NCBI GenBank assembly: GCA_030674185.1
Contig: CM060307.1
Coordinates: forward strand, 78,453,635 to 78,517,634
Direction: 5' to 3'
Source of the DNA: Monoplex corrugatus
Lineage: Eukaryota > Mollusca > Gastropoda > Littorinimorpha > Ranellidae
Length of the DNA: 64,000 nt
Shown here: positions 1 to 30,891 of the stretch, piece by piece
How positions within the stretch are numbered: the stretch's first letter is position 1
Layout of the letters: the number at the start of each line of letters is the position of its first letter
The notes under the pieces: model-generated
Seen by the model: only the letters and a program-made list of their open reading frames with translations
Told to the model about the DNA's origin: nothing
Databases searched by the model: none
Made by a program: the position numbers and the translations under genes

Positions 1-19
1 TCTGGAAGTTTAAACTGTA

Positions 20-580
20 ACCTACCCCTATGGGGATGCCATGGGCTCTTTCGGTATAAATAGTATCCCCATCTTCAGGAAATTCTGTGCTAGAAATTTC
101 CTATTTTCTGTCACTCTCTTTGTTTCTTTCTTCCTCCTTTGTTTTCTGCCATTTCTTCCTATCATTTTCTGCCTTGCTGGTCCATTCACCTGTATGTGTT
201 CGATAAAGTCTTACGTATTTTCTCTTTGGATTGATAATTGAGTCCATATGTTAAGTGCATTTTTGGCTCTAAGGACACCAAAACATACACAAAAACAGGC
301 ATAAATTACCTAAAATTGCTTCCACATATCTCACCTCCCTAGAGCCAAAAATGCACTTAATACATGTATCCAAGTATCAATCTTAAGAGAAAGTACCTAA
401 GACTTTATTGAAAACATACAGGTGAATGGGCCAGCAGGGCAGAACATGATAGGAAGAAACGACAGAAAGCAAAGGAACAAGGCAGGAACAACGAGAGTGA
501 CAGAAAAAAGGAATTTTCTAGCACAGAATTTTCAGAAAGTGGAGATACTATTTATACTGAAAGAGCCTCCGGCATCCCCA
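20..580. repeat. Palindromic foldback element
   Basis: Two arms of about 250 bp (about 22-277 and 333-578) are inverted copies of each other around a loop of about 55 bp. Arm landmarks are GGGGATGCC at the outer side, a CTGTCACTCTC stretch, CCATTCACCTGTATG, and TGCATTTTTGGCTCTA at the inner side; the same landmarks occur reverse-complemented in the right arm. Arm identity is high but not perfect, so the palindrome is not brand new. A half copy (one arm plus loop) lies at about 55.97-56.40 kb. Short open frames in the arms are not conserved between copies, so I see no gene. Family name unknown. Confidence 0.85.
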
Positions 581-1426
581 CAGGAGAGTGGGTGGAGGGG
601 GGAGAGCAGTAGATAAGCAAGTCATTTACTGCTATGCTGTAATATATTAAATTTGGAAACAACATTCAGCACACACTTTTAACATGAGCCCATTTTCAAA
701 TACCTCGAAAACCATGAAAACGTTTTCACTGCAAGAAAATGTTTATTGAAGGAAAACCTATACCTGACATAACTTCATGCAACACAATTTCCATTCCTTC
801 CACACAAATACCTCTTTTGAAGAACACAGCTTGTTACGTGATAGCAATGCATTCATCTCACATATAAAATAGGCAAGCCAAAATCAAAACGTGGGTTCTA
901 AGTCAGAGTGGAAAGGAATAAATAAAAGTATCAGTGAGTAAACAGATGAATTAAAATGGTCACTGAATACACAGAGCACATGTAAAATAATCATAGTGCT
1001 GCCATGGTGTATAAATTTTGCAGTTGGTAAACAAACTCATTATATCCAATTGAGAGACATAAAACCTCTGATATTTTGGTAAGCAAATTTCAAAATACAT
1101 TCAAGGTAAAATCACATGGTAACAAGAATAACAACAAAAATAACACCAATATCAACACCAACAATACATCACATTCCCCTTACAACAAAAATAAGACTAA
1201 AGAGCAACAACTAAAAAAGAAAAGAAGAAGAAAAAGCAATGACACTAATTATGCTTTTAATATGTTCCTACTTTGTACATTTCTCGTGAACATTTGTTTG
1301 CTGAATTACTATATTTTGATTTTTCATTATGTGATTATTATTATTTAACATTATGTATCACTATGAGTATGGCTTCATATTCTTATTTTCTGCACTGTTG
1401 AATATGACAATAATTCAATATGTATT

Positions 1427-1592
1427 TATATATATATATATATTATATTTATATACCACAAGAGAGAAAGAAAGGGGAAGACACAGAAAAAGAGAGAAAG
1501 ACAGACAGACCAGACAGACAGACAGACAGACAGACAGAGACAGATAGAGAGAAACAGAAAGACCAGAGAGACAGAGAGAGAGAGAGAATCAT
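1427..1592. repeat. AT / GACA / GAGA microsatellite cluster
   Basis: A TATATA run is followed by purine-rich GAGAAAG repeats, a GACA tetranucleotide array at about 1500-1545 and a GA run near 1576-1588. The short reading frames across it are products of the repeat. Confidence 0.9.
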
Positions 1593-3633
1593 GCTGAAAA
1601 ATCTGGACAAGAGAACACAGAACATGTATTGTTTTTTGTCCTGTTCTTGGAACTGGGCTTTCTCAGGGATGTTTTCTATCAAACACTAGCCAACACAAAC
1701 AAAGACACATCATTCATAACTTACTACTTGCTGAGGCAGAATAATTCCATGTTTTATTTACATCAATAAACATGTGCAACATTGGATATATATGCATAAT
1801 ACACATTTTCTCAATAACGAAAGATGTTGAACAATTGATTGTACATTTAATATATTTCTGTAATTGAGTACTAATGTTATTAACCCTCTTTCTTCACAAA
1901 CCTACACTAACAAAAACATCAACATCAACAACAGCTAACAACAGTAAGAAAAAAATATAATGACAAGATATATACTAATGATTTATTCTTCTATCTGTAT
2001 ATTCCTTATTTTCATAACAGAACAACTACTGTGCTATTACCTCTACTGTTGTTGCTGCTGTTGCTGTTTATGTTTTCTAAAAATACACTCATATATAAGA
2101 ATACACCTACATATTCTCCTTACAAAGGATACATATTTATTTTAAAAGACTGTGTTATTTTCCACTAGCATAACCAGAATTATCATCATCACCTGGTTTG
2201 AACAGTGCAATGTTAATGAAAAAAAAATGAACAATAACAATAACAATAATATATCAATACTGCATATCATTATCATCAACATCACCACCACCATCTCATT
2301 ACGATAGCAATCATCACCATCATAAGAAATTTGATAGATACAATGTCAAATGTTTAAAACAGCAATGCAAGGCAGACATAATAACAGTTTGCTGCCATAT
2401 GGATGTATTTATATCAGCAAATCCTGGCTCACCGTCAGAACTTTCTGCTCAAATTATTATCTGTTATTACAGAAAAAATTAAAAGAAAATTGTAAGTAAA
2501 CAGAAAATGGGTGAAAAGCCATTACAAAAAACGAAAAAAAAAAAAAACCCATGCAAGAAAGCAATGAAAGAAGAATCCTATAAGCATGGACATTTCGGAA
2601 GAGATTATATATATGAAGTACAAAATGTATATATAAAGCACAAAATGTCACATATCCGGGAAATGCAATTCTACCACAATCACCGGAATGGGATAAATAC
2701 TCATGACTGATTCATTCATCTCCAGGATTTACTTTGCACAAAAAGTGAAAATAAAATTGTTATCAGTTTGGCATTAGTAATATTCACAGCAGTCACACTG
2801 GAACACTTTTAATACAAGCATGTACACTTAGAGCTTCATTATGGAAAAGGTGGAAACTGATTCCGTAAGATAACTTTTTTCTCTCTAGGGAGAAGCAGAA
2901 TCAGGAACAGATTTCCAAGGAACTGCTTTCAAATTCACACTGGCATGCTAAACTGAGGAACATTCATTAAGGAAACACCTGTTAAGTCATACTGGTAATT
3001 GTCAACAGTTTAGTTAACAAGTAAACTTCTTTCATGTGAAACAAGTAAACTGATTGTCAAATTGTGAAACTTTCATTTTCTACATAACATGTAACTCTGA
3101 ACATTTATAAAAACTTTTGAACATTTATAAAAACTTTAAAATGGCTTCAAATTGGCCAGTGCCAACTACAAATGAGTAGACAGCATCGACAAAATATTGC
3201 AAATGATGCACTGAAAAATACTTTCAATCAGCAAAAGAACTTTCGACCCGTCATGACATGACTGACTCATCTATTGAAATTCCATGTCACATGTCACTGG
3301 CCCTGAATCTGTGTCATTGCTCTTCTACCTCACATTTTGTACATGATCTGGTATAGATGACTAAACTGAACTGAATGAGCATGCTATTAAATGTGTCTCA
3401 GGGGTGGGAGTGAGCCAACTGGAAAAAGAGAGGAAACCTAGAGGGGCCCAGGGGCACGCTCATACGACAAAATTTTCAATGTTAAATGGAAGTCATGGAA
3501 GCTGGTGCACTTTGAGTCGTACAAACATGCATAACTCTGTGATTCTATAACTACAATGTATAAACTTTATTAGGCCTAGGAACTTTTTTATTACTTCATG
3601 TCATACATTGATGGTCTACACTCATACGAATGC

Positions 3634-3796
3634 ATCTTCAAAAAACATTAGAACTTGAAGAAACCATGAGGTGTGGTTTTGCTATGTCTTGATTGTGTGT
3701 ATGTCAAACATTTAAGAACCAACCTTCAAAAAACATTAGAACTTGATGAAACCATGTAGCGTGATTTGCTATGACTTGATTGTGTGGTGCATTTTG
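3634..3796. repeat. Local tandem duplication, about 80 bp
   Basis: Two adjacent diverged copies share CTTCAAAAAACATTAGAACT followed by AAACCATG and a CTATG.CTTGATTGTGTG segment, one starting near 3637 and one near 3724. Non-coding. Confidence 0.8.
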
Positions 3797-4343
3797 TTCA
3801 GTCTATATGATCATGTTGATGACTCCTACACTAGACCAACTTTTTAGCTTTACTTTTCATCTGCTTGTGTAGTTTGTTTTCAGATGACAGAGGAGGCAAT
3901 AAGCAAGGCCTGGAGATTTGACTTTTCCTATGAATCAACAGAACGTTTCTTCTCGTACAACTTACTCTGTCCAATCTCACTTCCAAGAATTTTACAGTTC
4001 TTCCTGAAAAGTTTCCCCACATTCAACAATGTCTTTACATTGTCGCCACCATTTTTACCTTCAAACTAACTGTTCCCAAAATGCTCACTGATTCTATAAA
4101 TAATGAACCGTTTGCAGAAAGAATGATGCACAGATAAATCACCCTCATGCTTATGTTGTTGAATCTTCAATGTTTTTTTCTTCCACAGAAGCAAATGAAG
4201 GCACCAAGAAAATAAGATTTTGGAAATCCACAAATTCGAGGAACATTCCACCCCTGAGTTTACCAGATAACTGCTGGCAGATTTTGATGGAGCTTTTACG
4301 GAATTGTCCAAGTGTGATATATCACTCTTGAACAAACTGCAAA

Positions 4344-4377
<34 letters not shown>

Positions 4378-4534
4378 TACATGTCTGTCTAAAAGCATAT
4401 ATAACATTGAAAAAAAAAACAATCTACACATACACACAACATACATACTATCAATCACCAATAATGAGCACAGATATACTGCTCAACAATTTCACATTAC
4501 ATTCACCTTCACACACAATATCAAATGTTTTCGC

Positions 4535-24056
<19,522 letters not shown>

Positions 24057-24079
24057 TACTGCTTTGGACTTCAATATAG

Positions 24080-24550
24080 CAAAAATCCACAGTCCTTAGT
24101 CACCTCACTGATATGCATTTCCACACTCTGCAGACAAAAAAGTTCAATTAATTTAATTCATACACATGTTTAAATGATGGAAACAATAAGGGAAGTTTTC
24201 CAATTATTGCAACAAAAATTTTACAACAAAAAAATGCAGTCAGTTAATACTGAACAAACAAGCAAAATTGAACAAACAAATAAGTAACTGAATATACTTG
24301 ACCTCAAACATGTTCATGTCCCCATAATCCCAGATATCAAGAGCCTGAATCAAAATGCCCAATTTGGCCCTTTTTGAATACAGCAATTCTTATTTTTCAT
24401 GTACAGGATTTATTCTGTCTTTGCATTTAAAACAAATCAAACAAAACTTTCCTAGCAAATTAACAAACCAAACAGAATAAACAAATTCACAAGAAAACAA
24501 AACAAGCACAACAAATGGTGATAAATAAACATATGTTCACATACATTACA
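24080..24550. other. Upstream region of the kelch gene
   Basis: AT-rich sequence; a promoter or 5' UTR exon for the minus-strand kelch gene may lie here but I see no decisive motif. Confidence 0.4.
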
Positions 24551-25440
24551 TACATCATCATCATCATCATCATCAGATGCCTTGCCACATGGCGGTGGCG
24601 ATCATGGCCTTCCATCTGTCGCTATCTCTTGCTGCCTCAAGCATCTCTTCCACCCTCTTTGTTTTCAGCCACTATGCAAGTCTGTCTAATATCTTCTCCC
24701 TGGGTCTACCTGGTGCTCTCCTTCCCTCCAGCTTTCCCATTGTGACCATGTGCTCCAATTCCCCTTTCCTCATAAAATGGCCTATAAATGTTGCCTGTCT
24801 TTTCCTAATCTTCCTTATGAATGATCTTCTTGTGTCTGCCTCCATCAAGACTGTCTCGTTTGTTTTCTTTGCTGTCCATGGAACTCTCAACATTCTTCTT
24901 AGAAACCACATCTAGGCTGCCTCAATCTTGTTCTTGCTTTGCTTGTTGACTGTCCACGCCTCACAACCGTATAACAGTATTGGTTCTATATAACATTCAA
25001 GAACTCTCTTCCTGATGTTAATTGATAGGCATTTTGTTGGTAACAATGCTTTTCATTTTCTTGAATGCTGTTTTGGCTTGGCCGATTCTGCCGGCTATTT
25101 CTGATGTGCATCTGCCATCTGGTGAAATGATCATTCCCAGGTATTTAAATTTATCAACCTGTCTCAAGGTTGTGCCATTTGCTGTTATTTTGCATGAGGG
25201 GATTTCATGTTTTTTACTGATCACCATGACTTCAGTCTTCCTGCTGTTTAGTTCCAACCCCTTACCTTTGCTTTCTATTTCTAGTATATTCACAAGGTTT
25301 TGTAGGTACCTCTCATTTTCTGCAATTAGCACAGTGTCATCTGCGTATCGAATGTTGTTTATCCTTTTTCCTCCAACCTTTAATCCAGGGTCTTCCTCTA
25401 GGTTTCTCATGATGTTTTCGCTGTAAAGTGAAAACATATC
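24551..25440 (-). mobile_element. RTE-type LINE, 5'-truncated, with (GAT)n tail
   Basis: Minus-strand frames 25437-25018 and 24911-24672 encode RT palm to C terminus: INNIRYADDTVLIAE, LELNSRKTEVMVI, VDKFKYLGMIISPDGR, then RRMLRVPWTAKKTNE, IGHFMRKGELEHMV and GRRAPGRPREKILD. The 3' end is a (CAT)n tract at 24556-24576 (GAT on the minus strand), typical of RTE tails. One frameshift or stop separates the two frames. Confidence 0.85.
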
Positions 25441-25946
25441 TGGTTTTATTTTTCCAAGAATAGAAACTGGTTTTCACCAAAATGGCAAAACCAGAAATGT
25501 CTGGCAATCCTGTATGTTTCTGACCTTTGAAAACATTTGGGGTGATTCAAAAAAATTAATTATGAATGATTGTACAATGATTCAGAAGACAATTCTGACA
25601 AGAGGTTGAAAACTGTGAAAAGTACTCACTGCTGATGTGAAAGCTGCTTTATACAGTGCAGACACAGTAAGTACTGAGCTCACCAACACATGACTACCGT
25701 TTGTGGCCACAGGCCATTCTGTAACCAGCCAACTCCTTCAAAGTGATGAAATACAGTCTTAATAATGTAAAATCACTTATCACTTCCAGGAAGTAGCCTA
25801 ATATTACTAATGGTAAAGAGAGAAGCACTGACTGCTTGTCAGTCTCACACATAGGGTTCATGAAAGTGATTGGCTTTTCTTAGATGCCTCAGTGGCCTAC
25901 AGCTTTGACCAAATTGGTTTTATTTTTCCAAGAACAGAAACAGGGC
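25436..25946. other. Spacer bounded by a 28-bp direct repeat
   Basis: TGGTTTTATTTTTCCAAGAA followed by .AGAAAC occurs at 25440-25467 (touching the LINE 5' junction) and again at 25916-25943. The 450 bp between holds no gene I recognise. Confidence 0.6.
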
Positions 25947-26438
25947 AATGGTGGGGTCATGATGGCAGCAGACGACCTGACCAGGAGCCGGGTCTATGAA
26001 CAGAGCTGCTGAGCATAAGGAGGACTTACCTTGTGCAGTGCATATAATATTTATGCCCTCCTCGAGTACATAACAAAGTCTGGGTACATAATGCTAAGTA
26101 CTCTGCGATCTATGAAGGGGACATAAATGATAAAGGTGTAACTAACTGTGCAGTCCTTTTTATCCACTGGACGAGGAGGCAGGGAAGTTTTTAGTCCTGT
26201 TTTTAATTATCCTTTGGTGTTTGTGATCTGTTTGTGACCGTGCGTTCGCGCTTGACAAAGGCCGGTTCGCCGAAAATATGCGCTTGTTTTGTTAAATACG
26301 CGCTTACATTGGTTTTCTTGTTCTTCTGGTTCCTGTTTGCTTGGGCGCGGGCAGTCGCACTTGTTTTGGATAACTGTGCAGTGCACAAAGGCTTCGAAGC
26401 CTTTCCCTCCCCACACGAGTAACTTCTCCTGTTAAGAG

Positions 26439-26447
26439 CACTTCCGC
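26439..26447. promoter_or_regulatory. ETS-type site just upstream of the Myb-like ATG
   Basis: CACTTCCGC (reverse complement GCGGAAGTG) lies 9 bp before the ATG at 26456, in locally GC-richer sequence (26180-26450). ETS sites of this form are common in promoters of broadly expressed genes. Motif only; function inferred. Confidence 0.4.
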
Positions 26448-26455
26448 TGACAGGC

Positions 26456-26823
26456 ATGGCAACCGAAAAGCGACACAGGTCGGCAAATTGGTCTGAAAAG
26501 GAAATTCGCATTCTTTTACAAGCTGTAAAAGATAATTATAATGTGTTGATGTCGTCACTGTCGTCTACAGTGACGTCCAAAAAGAAAGAGGCACTGTGGC
26601 GGATGATCGCCGAAAAATGCACGTCGGTCGGAGTCGCCAAAAGATCGTGGACGGAGATCCGTAAAAAACTGTTGCCTGAAGCAGCAATCTACTTCGATGC
26701 AGACAGATGTAAAGAAGCCCAAAACCGGTGGAGGGCCGCCGGATCATAATCCGTGGTTCCATGATACTGTTTTGGACATCGTTGGACCTGAGTCAGCAAT
26801 TTTCAAAGGCATCAAAACTCAAG
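26456..26823 (+). CDS. Myb/SANT-like gene exon 1
   Basis: Myb/SANT-like domain plus linker, ending at donor CAAG|GTGAGTAC in phase 1. Without correction the frame stops at 26747-26749. The shift maps to AAAAAA in CGTAAAAAACTG near 26661-26666. Confidence 0.75.
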
Positions 26824-29800
26824 GTGAGTACAAATAATGAATATGTTGTGCAGTCAGCATTGTTTTTAATTTGGCTTGTAAACACGTGCTTATTTACTAG
26901 TAGTTAGCACTCGGCAGAGTATGACCTACTTTTGGCCGTGAAGCCCCATTTTGAACGCCACTACGCATCAGAAACTAGTGTATTAGGTCTGATTTGGCCT
27001 ATTATGCAATATTACTACCTATCACTCAGTTATCAAAGCTTCCGATTACCAGCATCCAAGCCTTGTCATTGAAAGAGGAACTCGTACCTACCTAAAACGA
27101 ACAAGATAGCTCCAGTGGTTCAAAAATATTATTATTTTTACTATTATTATTATTATTATTACTATTATTTAGTGTGTTGTTGTTGTTATCATTAGTATTA
27201 TTGCTTTTGATGAAAATTCTTCTGATCATAACATTACTATTAAATCAATAAATGATAATGATGTTATTATTCATTTTCTTATTGTTATTAATATCATAAT
27301 CACATAATAGTTTCAGATTTTTGTTTCAATTCATGGTTTATGTATCAAGTTTCCTTTTGCCAAAAGATTGATGGTAATAAACATTAAACTATGATCAATC
27401 TTTTTGTAAGTTCAGAAAGCATGATAAATTTGGTTGTGTAAATTTTGTTCAGGAGACGGTGAGTCTGGTCTGTTTGGTGCTGCCTCTGCTCATATTAACA
27501 GCTTTGAAGATGATGGACTTGGTGAGAACACCGTTTTGTACTCGATAGCATACATTATTCAGTGTACACTGTCCATCATTACCTGTCTGTTGATGCAACC
27601 AAAACGCTAATTTGTGCATTTGTTCTTTCAAGGATTGATTACTGCAACTCTCTCTTAGCTGGCATCCCCAAAAACCTTTTAGACAGACTTCAAAAGATTC
27701 AGAACAACGCTGCACGTCTCATCTTTAAATCCTCTAAGTTTGACCATGTCACTCCTCTCCTCCACACTCTGCACTGGCTGCCTGTCTCTGACAGAATAGA
27801 TTACAAGCTTGCTACTCTTTCCTTTTCGATTGTTTCGAACACTGCCCCAGAATACCTATCCTCGCTTCTTGACATCTACACACCATCCCGTCAGTTGCGT
27901 TCTTCTGCAGACACACGACTCTTTCGCATCCCCCGCATTCGAACAAAAACATACGGACAACGAGCATTCTCCTATCAAGCACCCCAAACATGGAACAACA
28001 TCCCCAACATCCTTAGGCACTCAGACACAATCACCTCATTCAAATCTGGCCTCAAAACACATCTGTATAGAAAAATGTGAAAAAAGTTTCTGTCTTTAAA
28101 ATATTGTTTGGGCTGTTGCGTTTGTGCGCATGATTCGTGTATTATATAGTGTGCATTGTGGGTGTGGTTGTTTGTGTATTTTGGATAACTTGTGATGTAA
28201 TATCTATTATTGTCTGTCCGATGGGCAACTATTGGTTATATTTGATAGACATGTTTCTGTTTGTGTTGATGTCATTGTAATTATAGTAGACTTGATTGAT
28301 ATGTATGTAAAACTGCTAATGTTGAAGTGGCGAATAGGGGTGGTAAAGATAGGGTGAATTGTAAAGCGCTTGGAGCAGAGTTTTCTGGATCTTGCGCTTA
28401 TAAGTACTCATTATTATTATTATTATTACACTGTATGTTTTAAGTTTAGTTTACTGGAATTGTGTAACTATAATTATTATATCTATGGGCATGTTATTTT
28501 ATTTCATTTATTGACTAGTGACTCATGTGTGTTTACTTTAATATACATATACTCCTAATCATAATTTAAGGGCCACTTCTTCCTTCCTCTCTAATTTTAA
28601 GTTGAAATAATTGACAATGTTTAGAATTGATTCTATGTTTTATTTCATCATTTCCACACTTGTTTTGGAAAAAGAAATTAGCACAATGACCCATTAGTGA
28701 ACAGCACATGCATTTAAAGGAACATCCCCCCTTTTCAAAAAACAGAAAGTGTCAGATTTGGCCAATCTGTTTTCAATATCGCGTGTGTCCGCCCCGAGCC
28801 TGGATGCATGCTTCACAGCGCCGATGCATCGACCCCACAAGGGTACGGAGTGTGTCCTGAGGGATGGCCGCCCACTCGATCTGCAGGATGTCGACCAGCC
28901 TGGCCAGGGTGCCCGGTGGGGGGTGGTTGTCCCTGATGCGCCTCCCGAGCACATCCCAGAGGTGTTCAATTGGGTTCAGGTCAGGTGAGCACGCTGGCCA
29001 GGCCATACGGACGACTTCATGCTGCTCCAGGAAGTCGGTCACAAGGCGTGCTCGATGCGCAGGTGCATTGTCGTCCTGGAAGATGGCGCCTTGACCAAGG
29101 TCCACAAGCGCAGGCAGTGCCACGGCCGCCAGAACCTCGTCCCGGTACCGGACCCCGTTCAGGATGCCGTCAATGGGGAGCAGGGGGGTCCGGGTACCAC
29201 GGCTCATGCCACCCCACACCATCACCGACCCGCCGCCGTACCGGTTATGCTCTTGGACAGTGGCGTCAGCGAACCTCTCCCCTTGACGTCGCCACACCCG
29301 AGCCCGGCCATCGTTAAAGGTCAGGGTGAACCTGGACTCATCCGAAAACAAGACTCGGGCCCACTGTTGCCTTGTCCAGGTCACGTGCTCCCTGGCCCAG
29401 GTCATGCGGCGCACTCTGTTGACCGGTGACAGCACGGGTCGGACGGCCGGTCTCCGTGACCTCAAGTTTGCCTCATGTAGCCGTCTTCTCACCGTGCTGC
29501 AGCTGATGTTAGCACCTGTTGCGTCCCTCAGCTGACCCCTCAAGGTCACCGCAGTGGATGCCCTTTCCCTCAGGACGGAGAGGGCAAGGTAGCGGTCTTG
29601 CTGTCTTGTCGTTACTCTGGGTCGACCCGTGTGACGCCTTTCCTGGACTGCTCCAGTCTCATTGAAGCGCTCCAGCAGTCTCTGGATTGTGGAATGCGAC
29701 ACTTCAAGTCGTCTAGCAACTTCCCGCTGCGCTAGGCCTTCATCAAGCAGAGCGAGGGCTCTCCCCCGCTGCTCATCCGTCATCCGTCGTCTTGCAAGCA

Positions 29801-30703
29801 TGGTTAAAACGAACCAAGAACGGGTCCTTTTTATCCTCGTCTGCGGGCAACTTTGGCTGGAGTAGTGTTCAAAAAGGGCTTGCCTTGCACGTGCAAAGCG
29901 AATTTTGTCGCTACCTTGCCTGCGTCGTCAGAGAGACCCTGCTGAAGATTCGACAATTTCGTGTGGAAATTGTCTTCCTTGGGCCGCCCATTGCAAATCG
30001 GCAAATCCCCAAACACGTGCCAAAAGGAAACTGCAATGTTGTCTGAGCTCTTATCCATTCAGTTACGGCAACGAATTGGAGAAAAGAGTAAGAGAAAATA
30101 GGTTATTTCTCCTTTCAAAAATTGACTCAAAAACGTTCCTGGCCCTTCAATAATGACGTGTAGTATATAGATCGATGTGAATCAAATCATACATGTCTAC
30201 TTTCATATACTGATAATAGATTATCTAGATTTGAATTTGAACTAAACAGTACTAACGCACACACACACAAAATAAATAAGATAAATAAGTGAATAAAATT
30301 CCATTGAAATTAAATCAGAATACATACAAATTACAGTTGCAGTTTTTCAGTCGACTGGCTTGTGCCAGGTGTGTGTGTTTACAACGTATACAAAAGACAA
30401 CAAGGAATAATTATAGCCTACATGAAACTATTTTTGTGTCTTTCTATGGTAGTTTTCTCTAGCTCATTTTGTTTGACGTAGGTGATGAAAACGTCCATCA
30501 GAACACTTCATCTTCTTGAATGAATTAAACAGATAACTTATGAATGGTTTGTGGTTTTGTGGATGTTTCAGAGATGAAAACATACCATAAATTTATTGTT
30601 TTATTTGTGCTACAGGGGTTTTTTTTGCCGCTTTCAAGTGAGCCTGTCATTGAAGATGATGGTGATGGGGATAACATTGAAGACATGGAAAGTCAAATAC
30701 CAG
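26456..30703 (+). CDS. Myb/SANT-like DNA-binding protein gene (partial, 3 exons seen)
   Basis: Exon 1 starts at ATG 26456 (context GGCATGG) and encodes a Myb/SANT-like domain in the first 75 residues: RSANWSEKEIRILLQAVKDN, VTSKKKEALWRMIAEKC and KRSWTEIRKK. The arrangement matches Myb_DNA-bind_5 proteins (NAIF1- or Harbinger-Myb-like; family knowledge). An A6 run then breaks the frame; one base fewer continues into KKPKTGGGPPDHNPWF and SAIFKGIKTQ, the usual TGGGPP continuation. Exons 27453-27521 and 30616-30703 add acidic sequence. Later exons are not found. It may be a host regulator or transposon-derived. The one-base discrepancies leave its integrity open. Confidence 0.7.
26824..27452. other. 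Myb-like gene intron 1
   Basis: AT-rich intron with ATT/TTA trinucleotide tracts at 27128-27180. Nothing else recognised. Confidence 0.6.
27453..27521 (+). CDS. Myb/SANT-like gene exon 2
   Basis: Acceptor TTGTTCAG, donor CTTG|GTGAGA, 69 nt, phase 1 in and 1 out. It encodes GDGESGLFGAASAHINSFED, a polar acidic linker. Confidence 0.65.
27555..28432 (+). mobile_element. 5'-truncated L2/CR1-like LINE, second family
   Basis: The frame to 28080 reads SVDATKTLICAFVLSRIDYC, IQNNAARLIFKSSK, LHTLHWLPVSDRIDYK, YGQRAFSYQAPQTWNNIP and GLKTHLYRK, the same C-terminal region as the LINE at 33-38 kb but clearly a different subfamily. The 3' UTR ends GCGCTTATAAGTACTCATTA followed by (ATT)n. It lies in intron 2 of the Myb-like gene, same strand. 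Confidence 0.85.
28697..29911 (-). mobile_element. Tc1-type DNA transposon
   Basis: About 1.2 kb around an intact transposase. Candidate ends flanked by TA (28695-28696 and 29912-29913) share only loose inverted similarity (GTGAACA...GCACATGCA against GCGACAAA...GCACGTGCA, then CCCTTTT near both ends), so the exact termini are uncertain. GC content is much higher than the surrounding intron, a sign of recent arrival. Confidence 0.6.
28773..29801 (-). CDS. Tc1-family transposase, intact 342 aa
   Basis: Cut-and-paste transposase. The N terminus has paired helix-turn-helix domains (MTDEQRGRALALLDEGLAQR, EVSHSTIQRLLERFNETG, a GRPR hook). The catalytic triad is visible as FSDESRF, FQDDNAPAHRA and SPDLNPIEHLWD, the DD34E pattern of Tc1. 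The C terminus is SMHRRCEACIQARGGHTRY. Length is normal for the family and no stop or frameshift is present, so it could encode active enzyme (inference). Start ATG at 29801-29799. It sits antisense in intron 2 of the Myb-like gene. Confidence 0.95.
   Translation of the reverse strand: MLARRRMTDEQRGRALALLDEGLAQREVARRLEVSHSTIQRLLERFNETGAVQERRHTGRPRVTTRQQDRYLALSVLRERASTAVTLRGQLRDATGANISCSTVRRRLHEANLRSRRPAVRPVLSPVNRVRRMTWAREHVTWTRQQWARVLFSDESRFTLTFNDGRARVWRRQGERFADATVQEHNRYGGGSVMVWGGMSRGTRTPLLPIDGILNGVRYRDEVLAAVALPALVDLGQGAIFQDDNAPAHRARLVTDFLEQHEVVRMAWPACSPDLNPIEHLWDVLGRRIRDNHPPPGTLARLVDILQIEWAAIPQDTLRTLVGSMHRRCEACIQARGGHTRY
29912..30615. other. Myb-like gene intron 2, distal part
   Basis: A short inverted repeat GACAATTTC...GAAATTGTC at about 29959-29981 is the only structure seen. 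No gene recognised. Confidence 0.5.
30616..30703 (+). CDS. Myb/SANT-like gene exon 3 (candidate)
   Basis: Acceptor GCTACAG and donor CCAG|GTATGC. The sensible frame reads LPLSSEPVIEDDGDGD and NIEDMESQIP. Its phase at the acceptor disagrees with exon 2 by one base, at a T8 run. A candidate because splice sites and acidic composition fit. Confidence 0.5.
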
Positions 30704-30845
30704 GTATGCTTTCCTGAGTTTGTGCTTTGGAAGATACCATCCTCCCCTACCAGTTTCTTCTTTATAGGTTGGCAAAATCAGTGGTGGTGGAAGTATGAGA
30801 AGTGATATGTGCAAACCTCCTGTGAAAATGTTGTCTGCCATGGAA

Positions 30846-30847
<2 letters not shown>

Positions 30848-30888
<41 letters not shown>
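30848..30888. repeat. (TG)n microsatellite
   Basis: About 20 uninterrupted TG units. Confidence 0.95.

Positions 30889-30891
<3 letters not shown>

Larger units (their letters stand above)
600..4534. other. 3' flank of the kelch gene, no gene seen
   Basis: AT-rich, low-complexity sequence with no coding region I can support. It probably includes the 3' UTR of the minus-strand kelch gene next to 4535. Simple repeats inside are AT and GACA/GAGA tracts at about 1427-1590, ATC/ACC-rich stretches near 2265-2320, a doubled 18-bp AT-rich unit at about 3103-3137, and CT/CA tracts at about 4344-4376. Confidence 0.6.

Noticed and set aside
41..241. Hydrophobic 66-residue frame in the foldback arm (possible membrane peptide)
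   Set aside because: The other arm and the 56-kb copy do not keep the frame; pyrimidine-rich sequence explains the hydrophobic residues.
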